Positions 1 through 8,001 of a stretch of 54,503 nt of DNA are shown one piece after another. A program made the position numbers and the translations under genes. A model generated the notes under the pieces. That model did no database searches. It saw only the letters and a list, made by a program, of their open reading frames with translations, and had not been told where the DNA came from. Origin of the DNA: Candidatus Bathyarchaeota archaeon (GTDB taxonomy: Archaea > Thermoproteota > Bathyarchaeia > Bathyarchaeales > DTEX01); the NCBI GenBank assembly GCA_018396655.1, contig JAGTQF010000006.1:1-54503 (forward strand). Direction: 5' to 3'. Within the stretch, counting starts at the first letter, position 1. The number at the start of each line of letters is the position of its first letter.

Positions 1-213
1 AATAGCGAAGAGAATAAAGGAGCAGGTTGGAGGAACAATAAGCCAAGAGGAATGGAGAAAGCTAACGGAGACATATGGTGGAGAAGAACAACAGCCACTA
101 ACAGAATACTACAGAGACATGAAAAAATAATAATATAGAGAATGAGGGTCTCACAAACTCTCTGGTGATTCATAAAACCAGCATATAAACTTTCAATTCT
201 CTTTTTGAGATTC
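1..213. repeat. Inverted repeat, left copy (hel308 end plus trailer plus first CRISPR repeat)
   Basis: Bases 1-213 match the reverse complement of 19176-19385 almost perfectly. I count one 3-base indel in the A-run at 122-127 and one substitution near base 149. The match includes the hel308 3' end, the 59-base trailer and one CRISPR repeat. Beyond the array the homology resumes in the leader but is clearly weaker there. The repeat may extend left of the window. Confidence 0.9.
2..130 (+). CDS. Hel308 helicase, C-terminal 42 residues (partial or duplicated 3' end)
   Basis: Read from base 2, this stretch gives the last residues of a Hel308 helicase, ending in EYYRDMKK and TAA. It matches the end of the complete hel308 gene further along (reverse complement of 19262-19385) with no differences up to base 124. 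A 3-base A insertion then adds one Lys before the stop. The reading frame is open to the window edge, so it is unclear whether this is a second full gene, a truncated duplicate or a contig-end artefact. The CRISPR array starts 59 bases after the stop, exactly as the single repeat follows the other hel308 copy. Confidence 0.75.
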   Translation: MAKRIKEQVGGTISQEEWRKLTETYGGEEQQPLTEYYRDMKK

Positions 214-473
214 CAAGTATGACCCTGCGCGCCACCTCAGGTCTCTCAAACGCGCCATTTCAATTCTCTTTTTGAGATTCCTAGCATATAGTTCCAATCG
301 GTCGCCCTCAACATGTGTTATTTCAATTCTCTTTTTGAGATTCTCGAGTTGGAGTGTGAAGGGAAAATAATTCGTCTCGGGGAATTTCAATTCTCTTTTT
401 GAGATTCGCAAGAGCTGCCAATGATGCTTATCTGGTTTAGTCTGAGACAATTTCAATTCTCTTTTTGAGATTC
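190..473 (-). CRISPR. CRISPR array, five 24-nt repeats and four spacers
   Basis: Repeats lie at 190-213, 257-280, 320-343, 384-407 and 450-473. The spacers are 43, 39, 40 and 42 nt and unlike one another. Read on the minus strand the unit starts GAATCTC, carries a TCTC-A5-GAGA mini-hairpin and ends ATTGAAAT, which resembles the 8-nt AUUGAAAG handle of many archaeal type I arrays. The leader lies at 474-603, so transcription runs leftward. The leader-distal repeat differs only in its last base (G instead of T). It equals the solitary repeat at 19176-19199. No cas gene is present in the window. An apparent 87-codon frame across the array is a repeat artefact. Confidence 0.93.
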
Positions 474-603
474 CGAGTGTTTTTCTTGCTCTATTTTGTT
501 ATTTAGGCTTTTTCTGTATTTAAGTTTTGTAATACTGTTTCGGTGGTTGCTGATCTACTTTTAGGGTATGTGTTTCCACCAAGCCCAGTGGAAAAATATG
601 ATG
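474..603 (-). promoter_or_regulatory. CRISPR leader of the five-repeat array
   Basis: This AT-rich block adjoins the T-ended repeats and aligns with the reverse complement of 19044-19175, roughly four bases in five. Conserved parts include the T-rich stretch next to the repeat, the TATTTAAG TATA-like box at 517-524 (minus-strand CTTAAATA) and the GTTTCGGTGGTTGC block. Homology fades near base 603. Bases 604-756 between here and the next promoter hold nothing I can identify. Confidence 0.8.
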
Positions 604-856
604 AACCAACATTTCCAGTGGAGTCATAATCTCTCCCTCTTCCCAGAGCGGTATATTGATAGCCCTTTAGTTCTAATCCAACCATATCTCTCATTAGCGA
701 GCGTTCACTTGAGTGCTGAGTGATTCTCTATAAGAGAGTGGATTTCTGCTGGGGAAATGTTTATATTTGACATTTCTCTCTTTTTCTAGCCAAGTCGAAA
801 CGATTGAGTTGGGAAGAGTTTTCTCAGCTCTTTCAGTTTTGGCTTTAGATGGAATA

Positions 857-2569
857 ATGGATGAATGGTATATGCTGAATGAGATTGGTGTGCTGAGATT
901 GAGAGTTGCCCATTTAATGCTGGTCTCTCTTTCCTTTATGATTTTGCTGTTGATGGTGATGGTTCCCCAAATATCTTTTGGGATTGAGTCGGATAGTGAT
1001 TTGGCATTCATGTATGCGCCAGTGCTCCGCTTCACTCGTGGTGAGAAGTTTTATCCAACATCCGTCGATTGTATTATTAGCAGTTCTGTTCTTAGGCAGC
1101 GCAATCCTAATGGAACTTCAATATTAATTGACCCCGCACCTAATCCGGATACTCTCGGAGCGTATACTTCAAGTGACCTTTTCCTAGACAATAAGCTTGG
1201 GACACTTGAGGCTATAGCCGCCGACTATGCTTCTAAGGCTGATAGCATAGGATATTACGCCTACGTTAATATTATTAGGAGAGATTCCGGCACGGTTATA
1301 CAATATTGGCTCTTTTATGTCTTCAATGATGGACCATTAAATAGTCATCAGGGCGATATCGAGGTCATCCAGGTCTTCTTGGATGCCTCTGGAAACCCAA
1401 AGAGTGTTCTGGCTTCCCAACATGGTGCCGGACAGAATGCTGCATGGAATGATGTTGAGAGAGTTGGCACTCACCCAATAATATATGTAGCTCAAGGCTC
1501 CCACGCAAACTACTTCCGCCCATATCAAGGCAGAATCGGAATAGAGAATGATATTGTTGGGGATGATGGGAAGACAATAAATCCTGAACAACTTAACATT
1601 GTACTCCTAAGCGACCAGAGCTGGTTGAATTTTAGGGGACGCTGGGGGTACTGGGGCACGGATGAGGAGGTAGCCTTAGGTAAGGCTGGTCCGCTTGGTC
1701 CAAAATACAATCAGGATGGTATTAGATGGTCGCAGCCCGAGGTTTATTTAGCGTCAACATTTCATGTTGATGGAAACTATTTTATCCTCGCATGGTTAGC
1801 TGCCAATTTTATGCTGCTCTTCAGCATATATATTGCGGCGAGAAGCCTATGGAAGATTCAGGGCATAATTAGACTGGGAAGGAAGGGCGGTCTTTTAGTG
1901 GGCAAATTTCTTAGGGGGCGCGGTGGCATAGGAATAATAGTAGGTGCGGTCGCAATAATAATGTACGCTGCAGCGCTCTTTATGCCATGGTATAAGATAA
2001 GCGCTCAATCAGAAGTGGGATTACTAGCCCAGAGAGAAAACGTCACACTAATGAGTATTGATGGCACTAATGGCATAACATTAAATCTACCTCTGGGGCC
2101 GGAAAGCTCCGATTCATCATCTGGCTACGTAAACCTATTTTCGGCCAAGATTCCCTTCGCAATAATCCTAGTCTCTAACGCTATACTCTTGGCGCTCGAC
2201 GTTATTGGTGTTAGAAGCAGCAGGAAACTCGGCGTAAAGTTCATTATTGCCACAATTGGCATGTTTCTGCCCATAATCCTTATTATAGCATTCGTTTCAC
2301 AGCTATCGGCTTTCATGCCTTTCGCAGCTAGTCTTCTACCAGGAAGGAGCATCCCAATCGGGATTGAGGAGGTTGTGCATAATATATCCGTTAACCCGAT
2401 ATCTGGCACAGCTAATGCGAATCTTCCGGTTGTCGGATTAACTATGGTCAATTGGGGTTTTGATTCTGGAGCCTACCTGATAGTCTTATCTGCCATTCTT
2501 GGAGTCCTAGCTGGTCTCCTAATATATACGGCGCCTGAGGTCAAAAAAGAGGGGCAAATGATTATCTAG
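857..2569 (+). CDS. Vps62-like domain protein with five membrane segments
   Basis: The N-terminal half after a signal-like hydrophobic segment (LMLVSLSFMILLLMVMV) resembles the Vps62/DUF946 family: an early PVLRF segment, QYWLFYVFN, and GTHPIIYVAQGSHANYF. About five hydrophobic helices follow in the second half, so the domain probably faces outward and is anchored in the membrane. The function of archaeal members is unknown. The frame is open from a TTG at 767, but a TATA-like TTTATATT at 760-767 would place transcription start near 790, so I chose the ATG at 857 (872 is also possible). Its stop overlaps the convergent tldE stop in a shared CTAG. Confidence 0.7.
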   Translation: MDEWYMLNEIGVLRLRVAHLMLVSLSFMILLLMVMVPQISFGIESDSDLAFMYAPVLRFTRGEKFYPTSVDCIISSSVLRQRNPNGTSILIDPAPNPDTLGAYTSSDLFLDNKLGTLEAIAADYASKADSIGYYAYVNIIRRDSGTVIQYWLFYVFNDGPLNSHQGDIEVIQVFLDASGNPKSVLASQHGAGQNAAWNDVERVGTHPIIYVAQGSHANYFRPYQGRIGIENDIVGDDGKTINPEQLNIVLLSDQSWLNFRGRWGYWGTDEEVALGKAGPLGPKYNQDGIRWSQPEVYLASTFHVDGNYFILAWLAANFMLLFSIYIAARSLWKIQGIIRLGRKGGLLVGKFLRGRGGIGIIVGAVAIIMYAAALFMPWYKISAQSEVGLLAQRENVTLMSIDGTNGITLNLPLGPESSDSSSGYVNLFSAKIPFAIILVSNAILLALDVIGVRSSRKLGVKFIIATIGMFLPIILIIAFVSQLSAFMPFAASLLPGRSIPIGIEEVVHNISVNPISGTANANLPVVGLTMVNWGFDSGAYLIVLSAILGVLAGLLIYTAPEVKKEGQMII

Positions 2570-3921
2570 GAAGGAAGAGACTGCCCAGATAGCCTCACTT
2601 CTCTAATTTTTATTGCTGGGAAGAAATGTCCTTTTCCGAAGGTCCGTCCATCCTTAGATATTAACTCTATATCTTTTATTAGGTTTAGTATGTATCCTCC
2701 GGCCATTAGATTTTTGACCGGATGCTTCTTCTCGCCGCCCTCTATTAAGAAGCCCTCATCGATTGTTGTTGAGAATTCGCCTGAGACCATGTTTGGTGTG
2801 AAGGATGCGCTTGTAACTAGGATTCCCCTCTTTGTTTCGGCTATAATCTCGTTAATTGTGCTGTCGCCCGGCTTAACCCTAATATTGCTTGGTCCAGCGC
2901 CCACATACCCGCCATAGCCGCCTCTAATCGCATGCCCAGTAGACTCAACGTTCATTATGCCAGCCGAGTAAGAGTTATGTAGGAATGTTAGCACAGTGCC
3001 TCTCTCCAGAACTTTTACTGGCCTCTTTGGAACCCCCTCACCATCATATGTGCTGCTCGCTATTGCTCCGGGTATCGTTCCATCATCGAGAATCTCAAGG
3101 TTCTCCGGTCCTATCTGCCTCCCCAGAAGTTTTGATGCGAATGTTCTCCCCTTAGCCGCCGCCTCCCCTGATAGAGCCGATAGTAGGCTGGAGAAGAGGG
3201 AGCTGGAGGATTCCGGCATTAGGATTAATGGTAGTAAGCCGCTCTCAATTTTCCTTGAGCCGAACTGTTCCAGAGATTTCTTAGCAGCCCTCCTACCAAT
3301 CCAATAGACATCAATATCATTTAGGGAAACCCCGTAATCGAACTCGTAAGAGCTTCCAACATCATCCCCATCCCTATAAACTGGCTGGAGATAAGCTGAA
3401 ACAGCGGTCTTCTCAGCCTCAATAGAAACTCCGGTTGAAGTCATTAAACACGCTTTAGAATGGCTTGCGCTAAACCCACCATGATACATCGCGCCTCCCC
3501 GAACACCCTCAGCGGCATTAATCATCTCCACCGGGAAGCGGCATGCATCATCAAGAGTTAGCTCGGCTATATTCGCATCAAATAGGCCGGGAACCTCGGG
3601 AACCTTAGATGGGCCCGGCATACTCTTAAAGTATGGGTCCGGCTGGGCGACTCTAGCGAAGCCAACAGCCCTCTTAACAGTCACCTCTATATCACTATCC
3701 TCTAGGCTCTGCGAGTATGCTACACCCATACCCTTATTTTTAAAGGCTCTGACTCCTATGCCAATATCAACGCGGGATGATGCCTCCTTAATCCCCCTCC
3801 CAAGAATGCTTATACTTATAGACCTAGTGTAGGATGTGACGACATCATAAAAGTCTATGTTTAGCCTGGAGAGTATGCGCATAGCTTTCTCGGCTGGTGT
3901 GACCAAATCCATTCTGTTCAT
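2566..3921 (-). CDS. tldE: TldE/PmbA family protein, non-catalytic partner of TldD
   Basis: This is a TldD/PmbA-family protein of about 451 residues without the HExxxH zinc motif, as expected for the TldE half of the heterodimeric protease that trims unfolded or modified peptides. Recognisable family blocks include RRAAKKSLEQFGSRKIESG and the glycine-rich region near GGYGGYVGAGPSNIRVKPGD. Translation most likely starts at the ATG at 3919-3921, because a GGGAGGAG ribosome site sits 8 bases upstream inside the end of tldD; an upstream TTG in frame lacks such a site. It directly follows tldD and is co-transcribed with it. Confidence 0.9.
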   Translation of the reverse strand: MNRMDLVTPAEKAMRILSRLNIDFYDVVTSYTRSISISILGRGIKEASSRVDIGIGVRAFKNKGMGVAYSQSLEDSDIEVTVKRAVGFARVAQPDPYFKSMPGPSKVPEVPGLFDANIAELTLDDACRFPVEMINAAEGVRGGAMYHGGFSASHSKACLMTSTGVSIEAEKTAVSAYLQPVYRDGDDVGSSYEFDYGVSLNDIDVYWIGRRAAKKSLEQFGSRKIESGLLPLILMPESSSSLFSSLLSALSGEAAAKGRTFASKLLGRQIGPENLEILDDGTIPGAIASSTYDGEGVPKRPVKVLERGTVLTFLHNSYSAGIMNVESTGHAIRGGYGGYVGAGPSNIRVKPGDSTINEIIAETKRGILVTSASFTPNMVSGEFSTTIDEGFLIEGGEKKHPVKNLMAGGYILNLIKDIELISKDGRTFGKGHFFPAIKIREVRLSGQSLPS

Positions 3922-3922
3922 T

Positions 3923-5326
3923 CTATCTCCTCCCGCCAACAACTATACCCTCTATTTTAAAGTGTGGTGCTCCAGCATCCACATAGATTCCCTGCCCGGA
4001 TTTACCACACATTCCCGGCATCTCCATTCTTAAGTCTTTGCCTACAGCCGTTATGTTCTTTAGGGCTTCGAGTGTTAGTCCGCTTATGGCCACATCCCTA
4101 AGATGCTCCGTTAACTCGCCCTTTTCTATCAGCCATGCCTCCTCAACCTTACATGTGAACTGCCCCTTCTGGGATTCAACGTAACCATATTGGGAGCCCG
4201 ATAAATAGACCCCACAATCGATATCCTCGAGAATCTCCTCAAGGGACATATCTCCAGGAGCAAGATAAGTGTTGGACATGCGCACAATTGGTGGATGATG
4301 ATGGGACTGCGCCCTAGCACTACCATTGGGAGCGCCACCAAGCTTAGCTGCTGTCTCAAGAGAGTGGAGGAAGCCAACTAATACACCGCTCTCTATGATT
4401 TTATGAGGCACAGCTCTCGTCCCCTCATGGTCATATACAAAATGCCCATAACCCATCCTAGTTGGGTCATCAATTATCGTCACAAGGCTGCTCGCAATCT
4501 TCTGTCCGAGCTTATCGGATATTATGGATTGGCCGCTGAAGACAAGGTCCCCCTCACTATTATGGCCGATAGCCTCATGGATGAATAGGCCGCCAACCCT
4601 CGGGTCAACTACAACCGTATATGTGCCGCTTGGGGGTGGATGTGCACTCAAAAGCTCCACAGCCCTCTTAGCGGCCTTTAGGGAGAATTCTTCTGCATTA
4701 ATCTTCTCGATTAGCTCATATCCGGCAACGTTTCCGACAACCTCATAGCCTTCCTGCAGGTTATCGCCCTCTTTCGCTATAACTCGGCATATTATCTGAG
4801 TTCTGGGGGCTATCTCCTCAACAAATGTCCCAAAGGAATTGCATACAACAACTTTGGTCTCAAAATCCCTATAGGTTATGAATGTATCTTTTATCCTATC
4901 GCTGAAGCCCCTAGCAGCACTTTCTAACTCAAGAACCCTCTTAACCTTCTCCTCCGGGCTGATATCCAATGGATTAACCTTCACATGATGGATTACCATG
5001 TCCGTTGAGGGCTTAACCTCAACTATTTTGGCTTCCTCACCAGCGCTGATAACTATAGATTTAGCACTCCCAATCGCATCCCTTAGAGCTCTCTCAGCAC
5101 TCTCTCTTGCCAGCATATTGGTTGATGCAAAGCCCCAGCGTCCATCAACAATAACCCTAACACCTATACCCCTCAATATCCCAGAAGACAGAGACCTCGC
5201 AACACTATTCTCAACACCTATGCTGTTAATCCTCTCCTCAAAATACCTCGCCTCACAGAAGCTCGCGCCTTCACTAAGCCCCCTCTCAACAATAAACTCG
5301 AGAAGCTCCCTCAAAATGGACACCAA
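3923..5326 (-). CDS. tldD: TldD metalloprotease
   Basis: The 467-residue length is typical of TldD. The zinc-binding HExxxH motif is intact (FIHEAIGHNSEGD), and the C-terminal region carries a Cys in MCGKSGQG that fits the third metal ligand of the family. The TldD/E heterodimer is a cytoplasmic metalloprotease that degrades unfolded polypeptides and matures peptides in bacteria; archaeal substrates are not defined. It is the first gene of the tldD-tldE pair, with the tldE ribosome site embedded in its last codons. Divergent from the his operon. Confidence 0.93.
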   Translation of the reverse strand: MVSILRELLEFIVERGLSEGASFCEARYFEERINSIGVENSVARSLSSGILRGIGVRVIVDGRWGFASTNMLARESAERALRDAIGSAKSIVISAGEEAKIVEVKPSTDMVIHHVKVNPLDISPEEKVKRVLELESAARGFSDRIKDTFITYRDFETKVVVCNSFGTFVEEIAPRTQIICRVIAKEGDNLQEGYEVVGNVAGYELIEKINAEEFSLKAAKRAVELLSAHPPPSGTYTVVVDPRVGGLFIHEAIGHNSEGDLVFSGQSIISDKLGQKIASSLVTIIDDPTRMGYGHFVYDHEGTRAVPHKIIESGVLVGFLHSLETAAKLGGAPNGSARAQSHHHPPIVRMSNTYLAPGDMSLEEILEDIDCGVYLSGSQYGYVESQKGQFTCKVEEAWLIEKGELTEHLRDVAISGLTLEALKNITAVGKDLRMEMPGMCGKSGQGIYVDAGAPHFKIEGIVVGGRR

Positions 5327-5433
5327 CCACGCTCATAAACCACTTACCATTAGGCAATAATAAATCTAGTGCCTTAATCCCGATAAAAATGTTAGCCGAA
5401 ACAAGCCTGTCATAGCCCTTAGAGTAGGAGAGG

Positions 5434-5464
5434 GAGAGGCTACTCAAGAAGATAGGAAGGTATC
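5434..5464 (+). repeat. Dispersed degenerate element, copy A
   Basis: One of three short related stretches in the same orientation (others at 24309-24338 and 40982-41010). Shared core: GAGGCTA, 5-6 variable bases, AAGATAG, then GAGGTATC-like. Translated, the copies share a GEA..KIGRY-like peptide, but with frame breaks, so they look like remnants of one protein-coding or mobile element. This copy ends just before the promoter of the his leader. Confidence 0.5.
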
Positions 5465-5482
5465 ATCCTAAACAATGAAAAG

Positions 5483-5490
5483 ATTTATAT
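5483..5490 (+). promoter_or_regulatory. TATA box of the his operon leader
   Basis: ATTTATAT preceded by purine-rich GAAAAG (BRE-like) gives a strong archaeal promoter. Start of transcription would be expected about 25 bases downstream, near 5510, i.e. at the first strand of the 5509-5518/5619-5628 helix. Confidence 0.6.
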
Positions 5491-5660
5491 CGTGAGGGCG
5501 CATCCTATAGTGGATGGTGCGAGGGCTTTGGGGGATTGCGTTCATAAGAGGCGGTCGCCTTCACCACTGAAAGAGATAATCTCCCATCTAAGATGAGAAT
5601 TGAAGCCTTATTCTCCCATACCATCCACTCGGATGGGAATCTACCCGGCCCTCTCACGAT
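5490..5660 (+). ncRNA. Structured leader RNA upstream of hisG, possible cis-regulatory switch
   Basis: The 366-base gap before hisG contains dense complementarity. AGUGGAUGGU (5509-5518) pairs perfectly with ACCAUCCACU (5619-5628). Inside, GGGGGAU (5530-5536) pairs with AUCUCCC (5579-5585), and GGC-GGUC-GCC forms a hairpin. GAGAAU/AUUCUC (5595-5600/5610-5615) forms another whose loop can pair with AGGGCUU (5522-5528) as a pseudoknot. The 3' strand CCAUCC can instead pair with the following GGAUGG, and the 5' strand GGAUG with the preceding CAUCC, so two states exclude each other. An outer pair (AUCGUGA/UCACGAU, then GGGC/GCCC) encloses everything but overlaps the TATA box. The hisG ribosome site GGGGTGAT follows at 5679. 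I do not recognise a known RNA family. Confidence 0.5.
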
Positions 5661-5692
5661 TGTAAAGGTAATTTTAGTGGGGTGATTTTATC

Positions 5693-6676
5693 ATGGAGAA
5701 GATTAGCTTCCTAATACCTAAGGGGCATCTCTCTGAGGGAACATTCCGTACTCTCGAGAGGGCTGGCTACGTGATTTCCGGCGGCGAACGTACATATAGA
5801 CCGGTCATAAACGACCCCAAGATAGAGCTGAAGATACTTAGACCGCAAGAGATTCCAGTATTCGTGAGCGAGGGGCTGCATGATATAGGGATAACTGGGC
5901 TAGACTGGCTCCGTGAAACCAAAGCTGACGTTGAGGTCCTATTAAATCTTGAGTATGCCAGAGTCAAGCTAGTCCTCGCCATCCCAAAAGCTTGGACCCG
6001 CATAAACAGTCTCTCCAGCCTCCTAGAGGAGTTCAACCGTAGCGGAAGAACCCTAAGAATATCAACGGAATACCTAAATATTTCAGCAGAGTTCCTAATG
6101 GCCAATCCAACCTACAAACGCCTTTATGGTGATAGGGAGCCGCTCATCGTGACACCATGGTGGAGAAAGGGCGAAAACAGTAGGGTAGCCCTATACTTGT
6201 CTTTTGGTGCAACGGAGGCAAAACCCCCGGAGAATGCTGATGCCATAATAGATGTTATGGAAACCGGCGAAACATTGGAGCAGAATAACCTGAAGCCCAT
6301 AGAGGTTATAATGGAGTCAACGGCCATACTCATAGCCAATAGGGATTCGCTGAAGAACCCGGAGAAGCGCGAGAAAATCTATGACGTATTAACGCTTCTG
6401 AAGGGTGTTGTCGATGGAAGGAAGAAGCTCCACATATTCATGAATGTACACAAAAATAATCTCCCAAGCCTATTAGAGAGGCTCCCAGCCCTTAAAAAAC
6501 CGACCATAGCCCCGCTCTCCGATGAGAACTGGTATTCGGTAAACACGGTCATAGATAAGGAGCAGTTCATAGAGATACTCCCAATCCTAAGAAGACTCGC
6601 ACAGGGCCTAGTTGTATACGAACCTAGACAAGTCCTACCGCTGGAGGAGATAAACTCAAGCGAGAGAGGACAATAA
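5693..6676 (+). CDS. hisG: ATP phosphoribosyltransferase HisG
   Basis: Catalyses the first step of histidine synthesis, joining PRPP and ATP. Family blocks are present: an N-terminal FLIPKGHLSEG, HDIGITGLDWL, and the GATEAKPPENADAIIDVMETG motif that binds the PRPP phosphates. At 327 residues it is of the long form with a C-terminal regulatory-type domain, so feedback inhibition by histidine is likely; no separate hisZ is needed. ATG start with GGGGTGAT 6 bases upstream. First gene of the nine-gene operon, behind a structured leader. Confidence 0.95.
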   Translation: MEKISFLIPKGHLSEGTFRTLERAGYVISGGERTYRPVINDPKIELKILRPQEIPVFVSEGLHDIGITGLDWLRETKADVEVLLNLEYARVKLVLAIPKAWTRINSLSSLLEEFNRSGRTLRISTEYLNISAEFLMANPTYKRLYGDREPLIVTPWWRKGENSRVALYLSFGATEAKPPENADAIIDVMETGETLEQNNLKPIEVIMESTAILIANRDSLKNPEKREKIYDVLTLLKGVVDGRKKLHIFMNVHKNNLPSLLERLPALKKPTIAPLSDENWYSVNTVIDKEQFIEILPILRRLAQGLVVYEPRQVLPLEEINSSERGQ

Positions 6677-6693
6677 AAAGGACGGGGAGGGCT

Positions 6694-8001
6694 GTGGCTC
6701 ACATGTTAGTGAAGGTTTTAAGACTTAAGGATGCACGTGAGCTGGCGCTGGCCGATAGGTGGCCGAGTAGGCGCGGCTTAGACCCGGGACTGCTTGATTA
6801 CGTGGAGAAGATAATTAGGGAGGTTAGGGAGCGGGGCGATAAAGCCCTAATAGACTTAACAGAGAAGTTTGATGGCACTAGGCTCACGGTTGAGCGCCTT
6901 AGGGTTAGCAGAGAGGAGATTAAGGACGCGTACAGCATAGTTGGTGAGGAGCAGATATCAGCCATAAAACTTGCAAGGGATAGGGTTGAGAGGTTTGAGA
7001 GGAGCATTCTAGAGCGTGCAAGATTCGAATATGGGGATGAGCTCGGCGTGAGAATACGAAGGGAATATCGGCCAATAAGAAGCGTTGGATGTTATGTTCC
7101 CGGAGGCATAGCCGCATACCCAAGCACCCTAATCATGGCCGCTGTTCCAGCGAGGGTTGCCGGAGTCAGAAGGGTTGTTGTGTGCTCACCACCAAGAAGG
7201 GATGGCAGCGTCAACCCGCTAATCCTCGTAGCAGCAGATATATGCGGCATAGAAGAACTCTATAGGGTTGGTGGAATACAGGCTATAGCAGCCCTAGCGT
7301 ATGGAACCGAAACAATAAAGCCAGTCGATAAAATTGTGGGTCCGGGAAACAGGTATGTTCTCGCGGCCAAAAGTATCATTTCGCGCGATGTTCCAATAGA
7401 CCATCCGGCTGGCCCTAGCGAGATAATGGTTCTAGCGGATGACAGCGCAAACCCACATTACATAGCGCTGGACATGATTTCGCAGGCTGAGCATGACCCG
7501 AACAGCACGTCCATTCTCGTGACGACATCAAGGCGGATTGCTGAACTAGTCCTAGAAAAACTGATACACCTAATTGAGCGTGCACCCAGCGGTGATAGAA
7601 TTAAGGCAGCCCTTGAGCATAACGGCCTAATATTAGTGGCTGATAGCATGGATGAAGCCATAGAATTCGCGAATGATTTTGCACCCGAACATCTTGAGAT
7701 AATCGCCGAGAAGCCCTATGAAATATCTGAGCGGATAAATTCAGCCGGCCTAATATTGATTGGCGCATATACACCAGTCTCCATAAGCGACTACTGTTTA
7801 GGAACAAATCATATTCTGCCAACCGGAGGGTTTAGCCATGTTTATTCATCGCTATCAGCATTAAACTTCATTAAGTTCGTGAATGTGGCGGAGTGTCCTA
7901 AGGGGGCTCTAATGGAGCTTTCTGGATGCGCGAGGACTCTAGCCAAGAGCGAGGGAATGCTGAATCATGCATCAGCAATAGATGGGAGGCTTAAAGCTTG
8001 A
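6694..8001 (+). CDS. hisD: Histidinol dehydrogenase HisD
   Basis: Oxidises histidinol to histidine in two NAD-dependent steps. The 435-residue length is normal. Zinc and substrate motifs are seen in order: GPGNRYVLAAK, DHPAGPSEIMVLAD, EHDPNSTS and APEHLE. The start is uncertain: a GTG at 6694 lies 3 bases after GGGGAGG, an ATG at 6703 lies 12 bases after it. 17 bases separate it from hisG. Its TGA overlaps the TTG of hisC. Confidence 0.95.
   Translation: MAHMLVKVLRLKDARELALADRWPSRRGLDPGLLDYVEKIIREVRERGDKALIDLTEKFDGTRLTVERLRVSREEIKDAYSIVGEEQISAIKLARDRVERFERSILERARFEYGDELGVRIRREYRPIRSVGCYVPGGIAAYPSTLIMAAVPARVAGVRRVVVCSPPRRDGSVNPLILVAADICGIEELYRVGGIQAIAALAYGTETIKPVDKIVGPGNRYVLAAKSIISRDVPIDHPAGPSEIMVLADDSANPHYIALDMISQAEHDPNSTSILVTTSRRIAELVLEKLIHLIERAPSGDRIKAALEHNGLILVADSMDEAIEFANDFAPEHLEIIAEKPYEISERINSAGLILIGAYTPVSISDYCLGTNHILPTGGFSHVYSSLSALNFIKFVNVAECPKGALMELSGCARTLAKSEGMLNHASAIDGRLKA

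Noticed and set aside
193-456. 87-codon minus-strand open frame across the first array, with recurring NLKKRIE
   Set aside because: It is the translation of the CRISPR repeats; the repeating peptide follows the repeat spacing.
503-1035. Minus-strand frames of 63 and 113 codons around the first leader and the Vps62-like gene start
   Set aside because: No ribosome site, no recognisable motif, and they overlap the leader or run antisense to a better gene.
5490-5660. RNase P RNA, SRP RNA or 5S rRNA
   Set aside because: I looked for their core motifs (GAGGAAAGUCC and GGCUUA pairs, GGAAGG S-domain loop, CCGAACCCGGAAG) and found none.
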